From positions 1 through 63,895 of the forward strand of contig BRYA01000984.1 of assembly GCA_030267965.1 (NCBI GenBank): DNA of 63,895 nucleotides, given 5' to 3'. Origin of the DNA: Triparma columacea (taxonomy: Eukaryota; Sar; Bolidophyceae; Parmales; Triparmaceae). Of the stretch, positions 10,001 to 19,886 are shown piece after piece (position 1 is the stretch's first letter; each line of letters begins with the position of its first letter). The notes under the pieces were generated by a model that did not search any database, was not told the origin of the DNA, and saw only the letters and a program-made list of their open reading frames with translations. Both the position numbers and the translations under genes were made by a program.

Positions 10001-10860
10001 TATGGCTAAACCTCTATATCCTTCCCGATTCTCACCTTCGCCACAACGTTGACGTAGTCCTCGCCCGACAGTCCAGAGAGGTAAGTAGAGACTATCTCGT
10101 TAGCGTGTGCTATGTTCTCGTACCTAGATATGTCAAGTACGATAATGGAGTCCTTTGGCCCACTCGCTGCCGTCGTGTACCATGGGCGCGCTCTGGGATC
10201 CCAATCGTACCCTGGCCAAGGAAATGCAGGGTAGAGGAAAGCGTTGCCCGAAGAGGCGTCCCCAAAGTACTGCCAAAGCACGTCCGGGTCGTCTGAAATT
10301 ACATCCATCAGCACTGGGGCCCACGCGGCAAACTCCGAAGATAGCGTTGCCTCGGATTCGGGGGTCTTGATGATGCACGCCTGCGTGGAGATGCTCTCCG
10401 CGTGCTCCATTGAATAATGTAGGTCGGAAGGGTAGTCGCTGTCTGTAGCTAAGTTGGGGAGGATACAAGGGTCGTTGATTGATTCGGTTTTCAGCGCATA
10501 CGTGGCCTCAATTACATTTCGCTGAGCCTCCAGGAGGCTTGACACTGACGAAAGGAACGTATTGATGTTTTCCATATACAAATCTGAGGTTTCTGCCTCA
10601 TTGTTCCTCTCTATTTTGTGCTTTGGCTGATCGCCAACGATGTCGTCCACGGTACCGAGGGACAAGATGTCTGTCCAAATGTTGTCGAGGGACCCAGCAA
10701 AGGCCTCTGCATTATCCAAAGCAATAGGATCAAAGCCCAGCCGTCTCTTTTTGGAGCCCAGCCGTCTCTTTTTGGAAACGGCGGCAACAGGAGAGGGGAG
10801 CACGATGAAGAACAAAAAGAGCAACCAAATTATCGGGGGTCGATGAGAAAATATCTCCAT
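7066..10860 (-). CDS. VWA and Cache-domain membrane protein, alpha2-delta/CACHD-like (1127 aa)
   Basis: Exons in order are 10860-10036, 9886-9182, 9110-8242, 8147-7705 and 7607-7066; all junction phases agree. An N-terminal signal peptide (WLLFLFFIVLPSPVAA) is followed by a Cache-like region with the RARPWY signature (WDPRARPWYTTAAS). A von Willebrand A-like region follows (LDISRY.., then ELNIILVTDRD), continuing into a second Cache region with NGEVIVHPLLDASS and DPRVRPWYTRAIANN, ending near YEDFSNFF. One TM helix (LTAVVSICAGFITIVTTLILF) precedes a charged, coiled-coil cytoplasmic tail. The order signal, Cache/VWA, Cache and single TM matches voltage-gated calcium-channel alpha2-delta subunits and CACHD proteins. 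A role as channel auxiliary subunit or extracellular small-molecule sensor is inferred. The MIDAS metal site was not verified. Confidence 0.82.
10738..10780. repeat. 21-bp in-frame tandem duplication
   Basis: Two 21-base copies, each containing GCCCAGCCGTCTCTTTTTGG, encode KKRRLGSKKRRLGF just after the signal peptide of the VWA/Cache protein. The duplication preserves the frame. Confidence 0.85.
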
Positions 10861-11181
10861 TGTTTCTGTTGATCTGCTTTCGATTGACGTGCTCTCAACC
10901 GGATACGTTGACGGAGCTTAGTGAGGCCACGCACTAGACAAGAACAGGTCAGAAGTCAGAGGACCCCCTTGAATGAATGAATTCACCCAAGTGTAACAGG
11001 TCGGGTCGGAAACAGTCGACGAACGTAAGAAGAAAACTCCTTAAATAGTTTTTTTTTCAAACAAATTTAGAAGCTCACTTTGTTTTCATTTGTATTCACT
11101 TGTACTCATTTGTATTCACCTTGAAGTTCGCGCAACCATAACCCCAGCCTCCTTCCTTCTTTTCCTCTTTCACCTTCCCAC
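10861..11181. other. Intergenic, 5' flank of the VWA/Cache gene
   Basis: About 320 bp between the start of the VWA/Cache gene and the 3' end of the LRR gene. AT-rich in the middle (11038-11080), with a short internal repeat CATTTGTATTCA near 11088-11117. No gene or clear control element was seen. Confidence 0.5.
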
Positions 11182-11850
11182 CTATGCGTGGCAAAGATCG
11201 CTTGTCGTCTTTCTCTTGGGGACGCGTCTCCACTCTAGCGACCAAAGGTACTCCTTGAGTTCTGCACCCGCCAAGTACCATGGGGCGTCAGGGTGCAGGT
11301 AATTGTTGTAGAGCCCGAGCTCCTCAAGGGAAGTTAGGTTCGAGAAACTCCTTGGGATCGAGCCGGTAAGCATGTTCCGAGCAAGATTTAGCTGCCGCAG
11401 TTTCTTAAGTCTGCCGAGTGAGGATGGGATCTCCCCTTCTAGGTCATTTTCACCAAGGAAGAGGTATGTTAGAGCAGTAAGCTCCCCAATGGCCTCAGGT
11501 ATCCTGCCCGTCAACTGTGATGATGGGGGGCGATGAAGGGATTAGAGTGGTGTGGTGTGAAAGGGAGATGCAGAGGCGAGGAAGACATTGATGCGCACCC
11601 GCCCCCTGCTCCTACTCACCTTCTCATCGTACCAATCTATTCTTGTGATTCTGCCATTCTCAACGCCAACTCCATTCCAGCAAGATATGTTGCTCTCCCC
11701 TGCGGAGCCGAAGAGCCAAGACATGTCCTTTCCAAATGCAAGGGCGCATTCAACCACGATTTCGCCTTCTCTCTCTAGCTGCACGATACTGCCTTCTCTC
11801 TCTAGCTGTAGTTCAGGTGGTTCAAGGGTCGAGGGATGTTCAATTTTCAT
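11182..11850 (-). CDS. Short leucine-rich-repeat protein (187 aa)
   Basis: Exons 11850-11620 and 11514-11182, phase 0, intron 105 bp with a TCACAG acceptor. The first exon ends in a motif like the cap region of plant-type LRR proteins (CWNGVGVENGRITRIDWYDEK). The second carries about three plant-like LRR units: LTGRIPEAIGELTALTYLFL, then EGEIPSSLGRLKKLRQLNLA and TGSIPRSFSNLTSLEELGLY. There is no signal peptide or membrane segment, so it is probably intracellular. It is much shorter than typical LRR receptors and may be a truncated family member. A doubled LQLEREG-like segment occurs near residue 15. Confidence 0.75.
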
Positions 11851-12242
11851 GATTTGGAACGTTACTGGGTGTTTAATTGTGATGTGTTGGTCTAAAGCTT
11901 ATTTATAGGCGCGTATAAGTTCAATTTAAGTTGTTCAAACGTCTATTATTGTCACTTTTTAATGTTTTTATTAAAAAGGAGCAGCAAAATCGAGAAGCAG
12001 TGCAGCAAATCTCAAAGACAAAAGTAGAAAGGTCAGTTCTATACCGTGCAATACATCTGCGTATTTCCTCTTTTTGGTGTCTTTGTTGTCCCCTAGTTAC
12101 ACTTTTAATCCTCCTTAACGTCCTGAATGTCCAATTTTGTGCCCTTTTGACTTCCGACAGTCAACTACCCGCTGATAACATCCTCGATATCTCTCCACAC
12201 TAACACATAACAAACGATAATCATCGCCCAAATCACCCCCAG
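11851..12242. promoter_or_regulatory. Divergent promoter region between LRR and RRM genes
   Basis: The two genes are transcribed away from each other across 392 bp. The half nearest the RRM gene is AC-rich (ACTAACACATAACAAACGATAA) and probably its 5' leader. An AT-rich stretch with a TTTTTAATG-type run lies near 11950-11985. No motif was tested; the role is inferred from gene orientation only. Confidence 0.4.
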
Positions 12243-13175
12243 ATGTCTATGTTTGGAAACACTATGGATGCCCAAGCTGGAGGACAGCCTATGCAGATGG
12301 GTGCTGTCCCGGCCATGCCTAATCCCGCTATGCAGTCTGAGGGTGTCAGGCTCTACGTGGGTAACATTTCCTTTGACACTACTGAGAACAGACTCACTCA
12401 GGTGTTTGGATCTTATGGAGAGGTGGGTGACGAGGATGCTGCAATGTGGCCCAATTACCGCTTCCGATTCTTTCTCTCCACGCTGCTAACAATCTCGCAT
12501 CCCCCCCCCCCCTCTCCCCCCCACCACCACCACCAGGTCACAGATGTGTTCATCCCAGTCTACAAGGACTCTGGTCGTAAGCGCGGTCTCGCCTTCATCA
12601 CCATGGCCACCCGTGAGGCCGGTGACGCCGCAATTGCCGCCATGGACCAGTCCGAGCTCGACGGCCGTACCATCAAGGTGAACGTGAGCCAACCCAAGGG
12701 GACACCTCCACCGGGACAGAACTTCAACCCATCGATGGAGATGAAGCTTTTCGTTGGAAATATATCCTTCGATACCACCCAGGCTGACGTTTTGCAGCTC
12801 TTCCAGCAGTACGGACCCGTGTCCGATTGCTTTCTCCCCACTGACCGTCAGACGGGTCAACCCCGTGGTTTCGCCTTTGTCACCATGCCCCCCGCCGAGG
12901 GTCAGGCTGCCATCCAGATGGCCAACGGTTTCGAGCTCAAGGGTAGCTGCCTACAAGTCAACAGGGCCCAGCCCAAGAGGGGAGGTTTCGGGGGGGGAGG
13001 GGGAGGATTCAACAACGGGGGGGGAGGGTACAACGGGGGGCACAACCCACAGGGATTCAGGCAGGGGGGATACGGGGGTTACAACCAGGGGTACGGGGGA
13101 CCACCAGTCAACAATGGGTACCTGGCGGGAAATGTCGGGGGGGGATTCGACGGGGGGTTTAACGCCGGTTATTAA
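12243..13175 (+). CDS. Two-RRM glycine-rich RNA-binding protein (272 aa)
   Basis: Exons 12243-12422 and 12537-13175. The 114-bp intron has no stop and is a multiple of three, so an uninterrupted frame also exists; splicing restores a normal RRM loop (FGSYGE joined to [13 protein letters not shown]). RRM1 has RNP2 LYVGNI and RNP1 [11 protein letters not shown]2 (from about residue 160) has LFVGNI and RGFAFVTM. The last 60 residues are Gly/Tyr/Asn-rich ([10 protein letters not shown]), as in hnRNP-type or cold-inducible glycine-rich proteins. Likely nuclear RNA binding in mRNA processing or stability. The intron ends in a run of 12 C followed by a CCACCAG acceptor. Confidence 0.93.
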   Translation: MSMFGNTMDAQAGGQPMQMGAVPAMPNPAMQSEGVRLYVGNISFDTTENRLTQVFGSYGEVGDEDAAMWPNYRFRFFLSTLLTISHPPPPSPPHHHHQVTDVFIPVYKDSGRKRGLAFITMATREAGDAAIAAMDQSELDGRTIKVNVSQPKGTPPPGQNFNPSMEMKLFVGNISFDTTQADVLQLFQQYGPVSDCFLPTDRQTGQPRGFAFVTMPPAEGQAAIQMANGFELKGSCLQVNRAQPKRGGFGGGGGGFNNGGGGYNGGHNPQGFRQGGYGGYNQGYGGPPVNNGYLAGNVGGGFDGGFNAGY

Positions 13176-13364
13176 GCTGCACCAGGGGGGGATCGACACT
13201 GTGTTTGGAGTTTTGGACATTTGAGGGTGTGGAGGAATTAATGGTCTGCGTTTTCTCGAAGGACAACATCCTTGATTGGGCTGTTGGATTATAAATATGG
13301 CATCTAGGGGGGTTCGCGGGTTGGGGGGGGGACGGCGACGGCGACGAGAGCGTTTGTCAGACCG

Positions 13365-13370
13365 AATAAA
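13365..13370 (+). promoter_or_regulatory. Poly(A) signal AATAAA
   Basis: A canonical AATAAA lies 190 bp past the stop codon of the RRM gene and about 60 bp before the end of the convergent CLPTM1-like gene. Confidence 0.5.
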
Positions 13371-13427
13371 CGGTTTTTATCTCAACAACAACACATGATA
13401 TATACTTTTGTTCGATCATCCTATTTA

Positions 13428-15404
13428 CTATTCCCCCTTATCTTTGACGGCCTCCTTCGTCTCCTCCATAATCTCTCCATTCTCCTTCTCCTTCTCCTCA
13501 AAGGCATACCCAAAGTCGTTAACTCTCTTATAGTCCACCTTGTACTTCCACTTCTGCCATAGAATAACCGCGAAAATAACGTCGTCTCTTAGAGTCATCA
13601 CGCGGTGTTTAAGAGGCATGTCGATAAGGACTGCAAACACGTCGTCAACAAAGGTGTTAAAGATCTAAAAAGGCGGAGGGGGGAGGGGGTTTAGAAGGGT
13701 ACACACGGAAGCCAACGCGGGGCTACTTGCTCACGGGATCGAATTAATCCCCCTCACCTTGTAAATGAACATATTGGTAGGAAGGTGTGATGTGGATTTA
13801 AGTCTATAGTTAACGTAAACCTGGGGGCACATCCTGATGAAGCCAAACATGTAAACACAGTTCGCCAGGTGGCTCACTAAGAAGCTGTACCACCCCTTGT
13901 ACCTGTACTCCCTCAAGCTGTAGACGCCCCCCCCGATGAGGGCTGGGAGGAGTACCAGTGTTACGTGGACGGTAGCGATCCTGTCGTAGGACCACGTCAG
14001 ACTCTCCCCAGAGCTCCGGGAACCACCCAGGTCGACCCAAGGGAACGAACTCGTAAGCCTCGGCCTTATAATCTTCTTAAGTTTCCAAGCGTCCACCGCG
14101 ACCTCCATACCAACTGTCCAAACAACCACTCTACTCGTGCCATCCCCGTCCATCAGGTAAAGCCATATAACAACGCTGCTCCCAAACCCCCCAACAAGCC
14201 CGCTAACACTGACACCCCTCATGTCGGTCCGACCAACGTAGAAACCTATCTCAGACTTGAAGGCGAGCGCGCTAAGTACAACGTGGAGGAGCATGATAAC
14301 CTTCTGTAATATGAACCTGTACAAGTAAGCGTCGCTCAACAAATACCTCATCTCGTCTATAATCCCCTCCTCAACTCCCGTGCCCCCATCAACACTGCTA
14401 AAGATATCGCTTACGGTAGTAAGTCCGAATCTTAGTTGCTTGAATAGGTTATGACGAAAGTAACCTTCAGTCCGAAACGTCATCCTAAACCTAACCGGTC
14501 CCCTACCCTCTTCGTTAGGACCTATCTCAATCCTGCCACCCCTTCTTACTGCTGTATCGTCAGCGTATACCATAGGTTTATAATGGTAAACACCACCTTC
14601 CCCTTTGGAGTAATGACCAGACCAAGCAGTGGATGAGGGACGGGTTTCATCTACGTAACGGATGACGAGTTCGTCCATACGGAATCGGAAGTATGGTACA
14701 AAGTACCAACCACCCTTCACTTCCCCCGGTAATGAAGGAGGTGATGTTGTTACGACACTGACGGAGGAGGGGAGGGAATCTGGGACGGTTTCTGGGACGG
14801 TATCTGGGACGGTATCTGGGACGGAGTCTAACAAACTCCTGTACGAACTAACGCCTACTTTACCCCCACCATCAGGTACCCACAGTACCCTACTCTCTGT
14901 TAGCTCCACTCTGTATATATATATTGCAAGAGAGGTGGGGGTTTGTTTTGGGGGTTGAGGAGTTCGGAAGTAGATTGACCTCTCTGGTAGCTTTCTCACT
15001 CTCTTCTCACCCCATATCCTCTTTCTCTCTTACCTAACTCTCCCAACCTCTCTCTCATCTTTTATAACCACAATCACACCCACAAGACTGTCTAGTAGGG
15101 AGGAGCCTAATGTCCCTGTAGGGTTCCTTTTGAGTTGATCTGCCTGTTGTTGTGTTAATTTGACTCTCCTTCTTTCGGAGGAGCCTAATTTAATCTCACA
15201 TATAGATGATGTATGTGTACTGTTTACTTCACATACATTGGTATCATCAATATGTAGCTCAATTCGTAATGATGATATATCAGTTATTAAGGGATAAAGA
15301 CATGGAGTGTTGTTTTTACACGATGGAGGAGATGACATTCGATGCAAATCCACTACTAGAAGGTAGATATACGCTAATAATAAACACCATAATATTATAT
15401 TCAT
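13428..15404 (-). CDS. CLPTM1: CLPTM1-family transmembrane protein
   Basis: The main exon (about 14980-13758) joins the last exon (13664-13428) over a 93-bp intron at phase 0. It carries the family core: YFRHNLFKQLRFGLT, then several TM helices, then YRYKGWYSFLVSHLANCVYM, FGFIRMCPQVYVNYRLKSTS and, across the junction, TNMFIYK-IFNTFVDDVFA. CLPTM1 proteins are ER/Golgi multi-pass proteins; CLPTM1 retains GABA-A receptors and CLPTM1L moves lipids. A 5' exon from ATG 15404 gives a signal anchor (IILWCLLLAYIYLLVVDL) and a luminal start. It is in the same frame as the main exon but is separated by an in-frame TAA at 15030. The junction is unresolved: a 54-bp intron from 15033, or one of about 97 bp starting near 15080. 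The luminal loop holds a VPDT repeat. Confidence 0.85.
14770..14830. repeat. Short coding tandem repeat (VPDT)
   Basis: Four near-copies of a 12- to 15-base unit (TCTGGGACGGTA) encode VPDTVPDTVPETVPDS in the luminal loop of the CLPTM1-like protein. Replication slippage is the likely origin. Confidence 0.75.
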
Positions 15405-15553
15405 ATTATGCACGAATTATGTTGAGATAAGGTACCAATAAAGAGATTTGGATTGGATTTAGAAGGATTTAGAGGAATTGAGGGAGCTTCAGCTCCTTTT
15501 TATCAAAAAATAAATGACAAAGATTATCGCACAGCACACTTCGCGTAGTTAAT

Positions 15554-16515
15554 TTAGCCAATGTCGTGAATACCAGCAAGGTGCGTCTTGATGCTGCTTC
15601 TCTGCTTCGCCTTATATGCACACCCTTCTTGCGGGCATGTGTGCCACCTTACGCCAATATCGTGAATATCAGCAAGGTGTAACTTGAGGGTGGATTTCTG
15701 CTTTGCCTTATACTCGCATTCTCCTTGCAGGCATGGATGCCATGTTATGCCAATATCGTGAATATTAGCAAGGTGCTTCTTGATATGGCATCTCATCTTT
15801 GCCTTATATACACACTCTTCTTGCGGGCATGTATACCATTTTACGCCAATATTGTGAACATTAGCAAGGTGCTTCTTGATTTGGGCTCTCTGCTTCGTCT
15901 TATATTCACAACCTTCTTGCGGGCATGCATGCCATGTTACGCCAATATCGTGAAAATTAGCAAGGTGTGATTTAATGTGGTCTCTCTTCTTCGCCTTATA
16001 TTCACACCCTTCTTGCGGGCATGAATGCCATGATACGCCAATATCGTGAATATCAGCAAGGTGCCTCTTGATTTGGCCTCTCTGCTTCGTCTTATATTCA
16101 CACCCTTCTTGCGGGCATGAATGCCACCTTACGCCAATATCGTGAATATGAGCAAGGTGGTCCTTGATTGTAACTCTCTGCTTCGCCTTATATTCACACC
16201 CCTCTTGTGAGCATGTATGCCAGGTTACACCAATGCCGTGAATAAGAGCAAGGTGGGTCTTGATGTGGGCTCTCTGCTTCGCCTTATATTCACACCCCTC
16301 TTGCGGGCATCTATGCCACGTTACGCCAATATCGTGAATATCAGCAAGGTGCTTCTTGATTTGGCCTCTCTGCTTCGTCTTATATTCACACCCTACTTGC
16401 GGGCATGGATGCCATGTTACGCCAATATTGTGAACATTAGCAAGGTGGCTCTTGATCTTGCTTCTCTGCTTCGCCCTATATTTGCATCCTCTCTGATTGC
16501 ATCGGTAAGGCCTCC
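15554..16515. repeat. 96-bp coding tandem array (about 10 units)
   Basis: The zinc-finger exon repeats a 96-base unit about ten times. Marker words on the + strand are TTACGCCAATATCGTGAATA, AGCAAGGTG and TTGCGGGCATG. The most variable positions are the helix residues between the Cys and His pairs. Confidence 0.93.
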
Positions 16516-16957
16516 CATCTTTCTCTTCCTCATCGTACTCATACATCCTCGCAGCCACCTGTCCATTCACCCCCACAACTCCAAACCCACTGCTATTAGT
16601 CTTCCCTTCAGCAACAACCTCAACAATCCCATCCTCATCACATGGTTGGCAAACAAGCAGATCATGCCGTACCACGTTACCATCTTCAATCACCACCCCG
16701 TTACCCTCTCTATTGATACCATCCACCGTCGTTGTACCCTTGTGCTGTCCTTGAAACCCAGGAAGGATACCTGATTCCGGTGATGTAAATTCTTCCACCC
16801 TGAAATCATCTATTGTGGTGGTGGTATTTGGCGCAAACATGTAAATACCTGTCGCCATATTCTCACTGAACACCGATATGCTCGGCTGGCAAGTGAGCTT
16901 TGTAGCTTTGTTGAATGCTTCCAGTAACAGGTAGAAATGCTTTTGATGGATATCCAT
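15554..16957 (-). CDS. Ten-finger C2H2-type zinc-finger protein (467 aa)
   Basis: Single exon with ATG at 16957. Residues 1-145 are unstructured and acidic. From about 147 to the end there are ten consecutive fingers with a strict 32-residue period and spacing C-x4-C-x12-H-x4-H, for example CPQEGCEYKAKQRGQIKKH followed by LADIHDIG. The linker IHDIGVTW is unusual compared with the TGEKP linker of animal C2H2 proteins. The protein ends right after the tenth finger. Likely a nuclear DNA-binding protein, but with an extended finger and linker. The near-identical units point to recent expansion by unequal crossing over. Base composition nearby (15030-15540) is more AT-rich than the rest of the window. 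Confidence 0.88.
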   Translation of the reverse strand: MDIHQKHFYLLLEAFNKATKLTCQPSISVFSENMATGIYMFAPNTTTTIDDFRVEEFTSPESGILPGFQGQHKGTTTVDGINREGNGVVIEDGNVVRHDLLVCQPCDEDGIVEVVAEGKTNSSGFGVVGVNGQVAARMYEYDEEEKDGRPYRCNQRGCKYRAKQRSKIKSHLANVHNIGVTWHPCPQVGCEYKTKQRGQIKKHLADIHDIGVTWHRCPQEGCEYKAKQRAHIKTHLALIHGIGVTWHTCSQEGCEYKAKQRVTIKDHLAHIHDIGVRWHSCPQEGCEYKTKQRGQIKRHLADIHDIGVSWHSCPQEGCEYKAKKRDHIKSHLANFHDIGVTWHACPQEGCEYKTKQRAQIKKHLANVHNIGVKWYTCPQEECVYKAKMRCHIKKHLANIHDIGITWHPCLQGECEYKAKQKSTLKLHLADIHDIGVRWHTCPQEGCAYKAKQRSSIKTHLAGIHDIG

Positions 16958-17124
16958 GACCCCAATTAACCCAATATATTCTACGTAACCCTAAAGATAT
17001 TTGGAGAATGAAGGATATCTTTAAAGTAAGGGGTGCGAAGTGAGGCTTTCGAAAAGGAGCACTTCTTCGAAAAAGTTTTAGTTTTAATTACAAGACTTTT
17101 CGAACAAGTTCTAATTACACACAG
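16958..17124. other. Intergenic, 5' flank of the zinc-finger gene
   Basis: AT-rich, with a repeated TTTCGAA/TTCGAAA theme (around 17046, 17066 and 17096). No gene seen. It runs directly into an acceptor-like ACACAG at 17119-17124. Confidence 0.4.
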
Positions 17125-17523
17125 TATCTAGGCGACGAGACGAAGCTCTTTGAGGCCGCGGGAAATCTGCTTAAGGCCGACAACGAGGAGGAGGAGGAGG
17201 AGGGCACCAAGCCGCAGGTGCAAGAGAAGGTGGGAGAGAAGAGGAAGAAGGGGGATGGCGGCGAGGAGTGAAGAGGGAGTTAGGGAGTGCCGCTGACAGG
17301 TGCTGTTGATCAGAGTGAGGCTCACGAACCGCTCCTCAGTCGCTCATCCAACGAAATACGGCCCTCAGTTACGACCCCGCGAACTTCACTCACGCCGACC
17401 CAGACATACATACATACATACATACGTAAGAAGAGGAACAGGGCAGCTGTGTTCAATTTAGAGTCGGATGGGTCGGATGAATTCTCAGAGTATGATGTTG
17501 AAAGGAACCCGACAAGGAGGTGA
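17125..17523 (+). pseudogene. Exon-like relics of an unidentified gene
   Basis: From 17125, right after a splice-acceptor-like ACACAG, a stop-free frame reads YLGDETKLFEAAGNLLKADN, a Glu run and a Lys-rich tail, ending with a stop at 17269-17271. This looks like a genuine C-terminal exon, but there is no start codon and no matching upstream exon. A second frame ending at 17523 carries AAVFNLESDGSDEFSEYDVE, also protein-like. Between them is a TACA microsatellite (17403-17424). I interpret the stretch as a remnant of a duplicated or partly deleted gene. I do not recognise the parent. Confidence 0.35.
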
Positions 17524-17975
17524 GGAAGTGAGCGAGCAATAGTATGAGGATACCCAGCTTGACCTAGAATATTTTCCCCATTCATACATGAATGCATGAA
17601 ATTCATGTTTTCATTCAAACATAAAGTAAATACAGACATTCATATCAACACGATCAACTGTTATTTTTTGGATTTTACATTTTCCTCGCTAATAGCATTC
17701 CCCCTCCCTCCCCTCTCCCAATCAAAATACCCGAATCGCTTCCCCCTCAACCCACCCCACCCCAACTGTGGAGAGAGAGGAGAGTAAATATTGAAGGAAG
17801 GAAACCTTCTTCTTTGTCGAGTCATTTTTTATCTTGTATTTACTACGTATATACGTACAATAGATACTGATATCCATTATTTAGCCTTTCTAGCCATTTC
17901 CGCAACCCTTTACACCCATTTTTAGACCTCTCGATACACACCCTCTGCTAATAATCCTTTCAAACCACCATTAAA
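17524..17975. other. Intergenic, 5' flank of the GT60 gene
   Basis: About 450 bp with no credible frame. The first third has a doubled CATGAATG/AATTCATG palindromic patch (17583-17604). The part before the GT60 start is C/T/A-rich, like other leaders in this window. Confidence 0.4.
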
Positions 17976-19845
17976 ATGCCTCCCTCCTCCATAATCTCTC
18001 GATTACCCCTTATAATAGCCTTAATAACCCTTATCCTCTTCATCACAATCCTTTTAACAATCCACACCCACATCTCTGAGTTCCCTTCATCCCTCCACAC
18101 CCACATCCCTTCCACCCTCCACCCCCACCTCCCCTCTGCTCCTCTTTCTCCCTCCTCCCAAAACCTCCGTGAACCCTCCCACCTCCCTCAAACCCGTCCA
18201 ACCCCAGGTATATTGTTCCCCTCCTTTAACCGCAGTACAGACCCCAACTGGTCCACCACTACCATCCCTACAGACGTACACGATCCAAACTCCCCGACTA
18301 TCGTTGTCCCGGAGTTCTGGGACGGTAATGTAGGCTTCGACGAGGTCATCGAAGGAGTCACGCACTGGTTCACAGAGGGGGAGGTAAGGGGGGAAACACA
18401 GCACACCCACACGTATATGACACGTCTTACACATCCCAACCCACTTCGTACCCTTACCTTTCTCCCCATCCCCACCACCCCACAGCTCCGTCCTATAATC
18501 TTCATTTCGATAGCTTCTTACCGCGACTACATGTGCCCCCTTACAGTCTCCAACATTTTCTCCATGGCCACCTACCCCTACCGTCTCCGCATCGTAATAA
18601 TCCAGCAGAACTCTCCCGACGGTACCGACGTAACCTGTTCCCTCCCCCCCTCCACCAGCTGCTCCTCTACCCCCTCCCACCCCCTCTGCCTCCACTCCTC
18701 CCAGGTGGACCTATACTCCATGGACGCCACAATCGCTACGGGGCCGACTTTGGCGAGGGCTGTGGGGAGCAGGATGTACAGGGGTGAGATGTACGCGATG
18801 CAGGTGGACGCGCACCTGGAGTTCGTTAAGGGGTGGGATGAAGATATTATTTTGCAACACCAAAAGGTGAGGAGGGAAGGGGGGGAGGGGGGAGGCAAAG
18901 GGAGGATAACGAGAATAACGCACTTACACACACACACACACTCACACTCACACGCACACATTAGACCAAAAACAACTACGCCGTCCTGACAACATATCTA
19001 TCCGACATTCGCGGTAGCCTATCCCCCTCCGGTGCCTCTCTGCGCTCCACCGTCCCCGTGATGTGCGAGTCTACCTTCGTCAGCGAGCACCATGGGCACT
19101 TCATGAGACACGGGAGCCAACCTGAACTTTTACCGGCTGTCAAAGGGGAGAGCTTAATATCGCCATATTACGCGGCGGGGTTCGTGTTTAGTAGAGGAAA
19201 GGTAAGAGGGGTGGACGTTGAGGTGTATTATTTTTTTGGGAAATATTGAAAAACATTACCCCGATTACCGTCACAACCACGCTCTAACGCCCCCCCCCCC
19301 CCCCACCCAAGTTCTTTGCCGACGTTCCCTACGACCACAACCTCCCCATGATATTCCAGGGTGAGGAGATTTCCCTTGGCGTCCGTGGCTTCACCCACGG
19401 TTACGACTACTACACCCCCGAGAGGTCCGTCTGCTTCCACTACTACGCGAGCAAGAAGGACACCAAGAGGAAGAAGGTGCCAACGTTCTGGCAGCACTCC
19501 AATGCCCACTCAGGCGCAGCTGTTGAAAGCTTGAAGCGGCTGACAAAGGTCATCAGGATTGACCCTCAAGCCGACTACGACCTAAAAGCGATGGAGGGAG
19601 ACAAGGACCTCGGGGAGTACGGGAGGTTCGGGCTGGGGAGAGTCAGGGATCCTGAGACCTTCTACGACATGGTAGGGATAGATGTAGAGAGAAGGAGGAG
19701 CGCAAAGGGACTTTGCAAGTCCGTTACAAGAGGGGGATTCCATCAGAAACTTAAACAGTACCTGAGGGAGGACGGGGGGGGGATCGACTACGATGATGAG
19801 GGGCTTAAAGGGTGGAGAGTACCGACGCTTAGGTGGGAGGATTGA
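17976..19845 (+). CDS. GT60-family GlcNAc-transferase, Skp1 GnT1-like (519 aa)
   Basis: Exons 17976-18383, 18486-18866, 18965-19201 and 19312-19845, all phase 0. An N-terminal signal anchor (LPLIIALITLILFITILLTI) and a Ser/Pro/His-rich stem precede the catalytic region. Family marks are IIFISIASYRD near the start, the DxD-equivalent AMQVDAHLEF with GWDED, and, in the last exon, DLPY-like DVPYDHNLPMIFQGEEISLG and RGFTHGYDYYTP with CFHYYA. GT60 enzymes move GlcNAc from UDP-GlcNAc to hydroxyproline on Skp1 in amoebae and other protists. That enzyme is cytosolic in Dictyostelium, whereas this one has a membrane anchor and would be expected in the Golgi. The first intron (102 bp) is stop-free and a multiple of three. 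The third has a 14-C tract before its acceptor. Confidence 0.87.
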
Positions 19846-19886
19846 TTTGTTGTTTGTTGTTGTTTTGTTTAATGAAAGTATTATAT

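Noticed and set aside
13810..14958. Several overlapping + and minus frames within the CLPTM1-like gene
   Set aside because: Shadows in other frames; only one frame has membrane helices and family motifs.
15554..16515. CRISPR-like array because of regular repeats
   Set aside because: Units are contiguous, have no unique spacers and encode zinc fingers in a eukaryotic genome.
15725..16774. Two long + frames with repeated ANIVNISKV units
   Set aside because: Antisense of the zinc-finger repeat; periodicity comes from the 96-bp unit. The minus frame has the Cys/His pattern.
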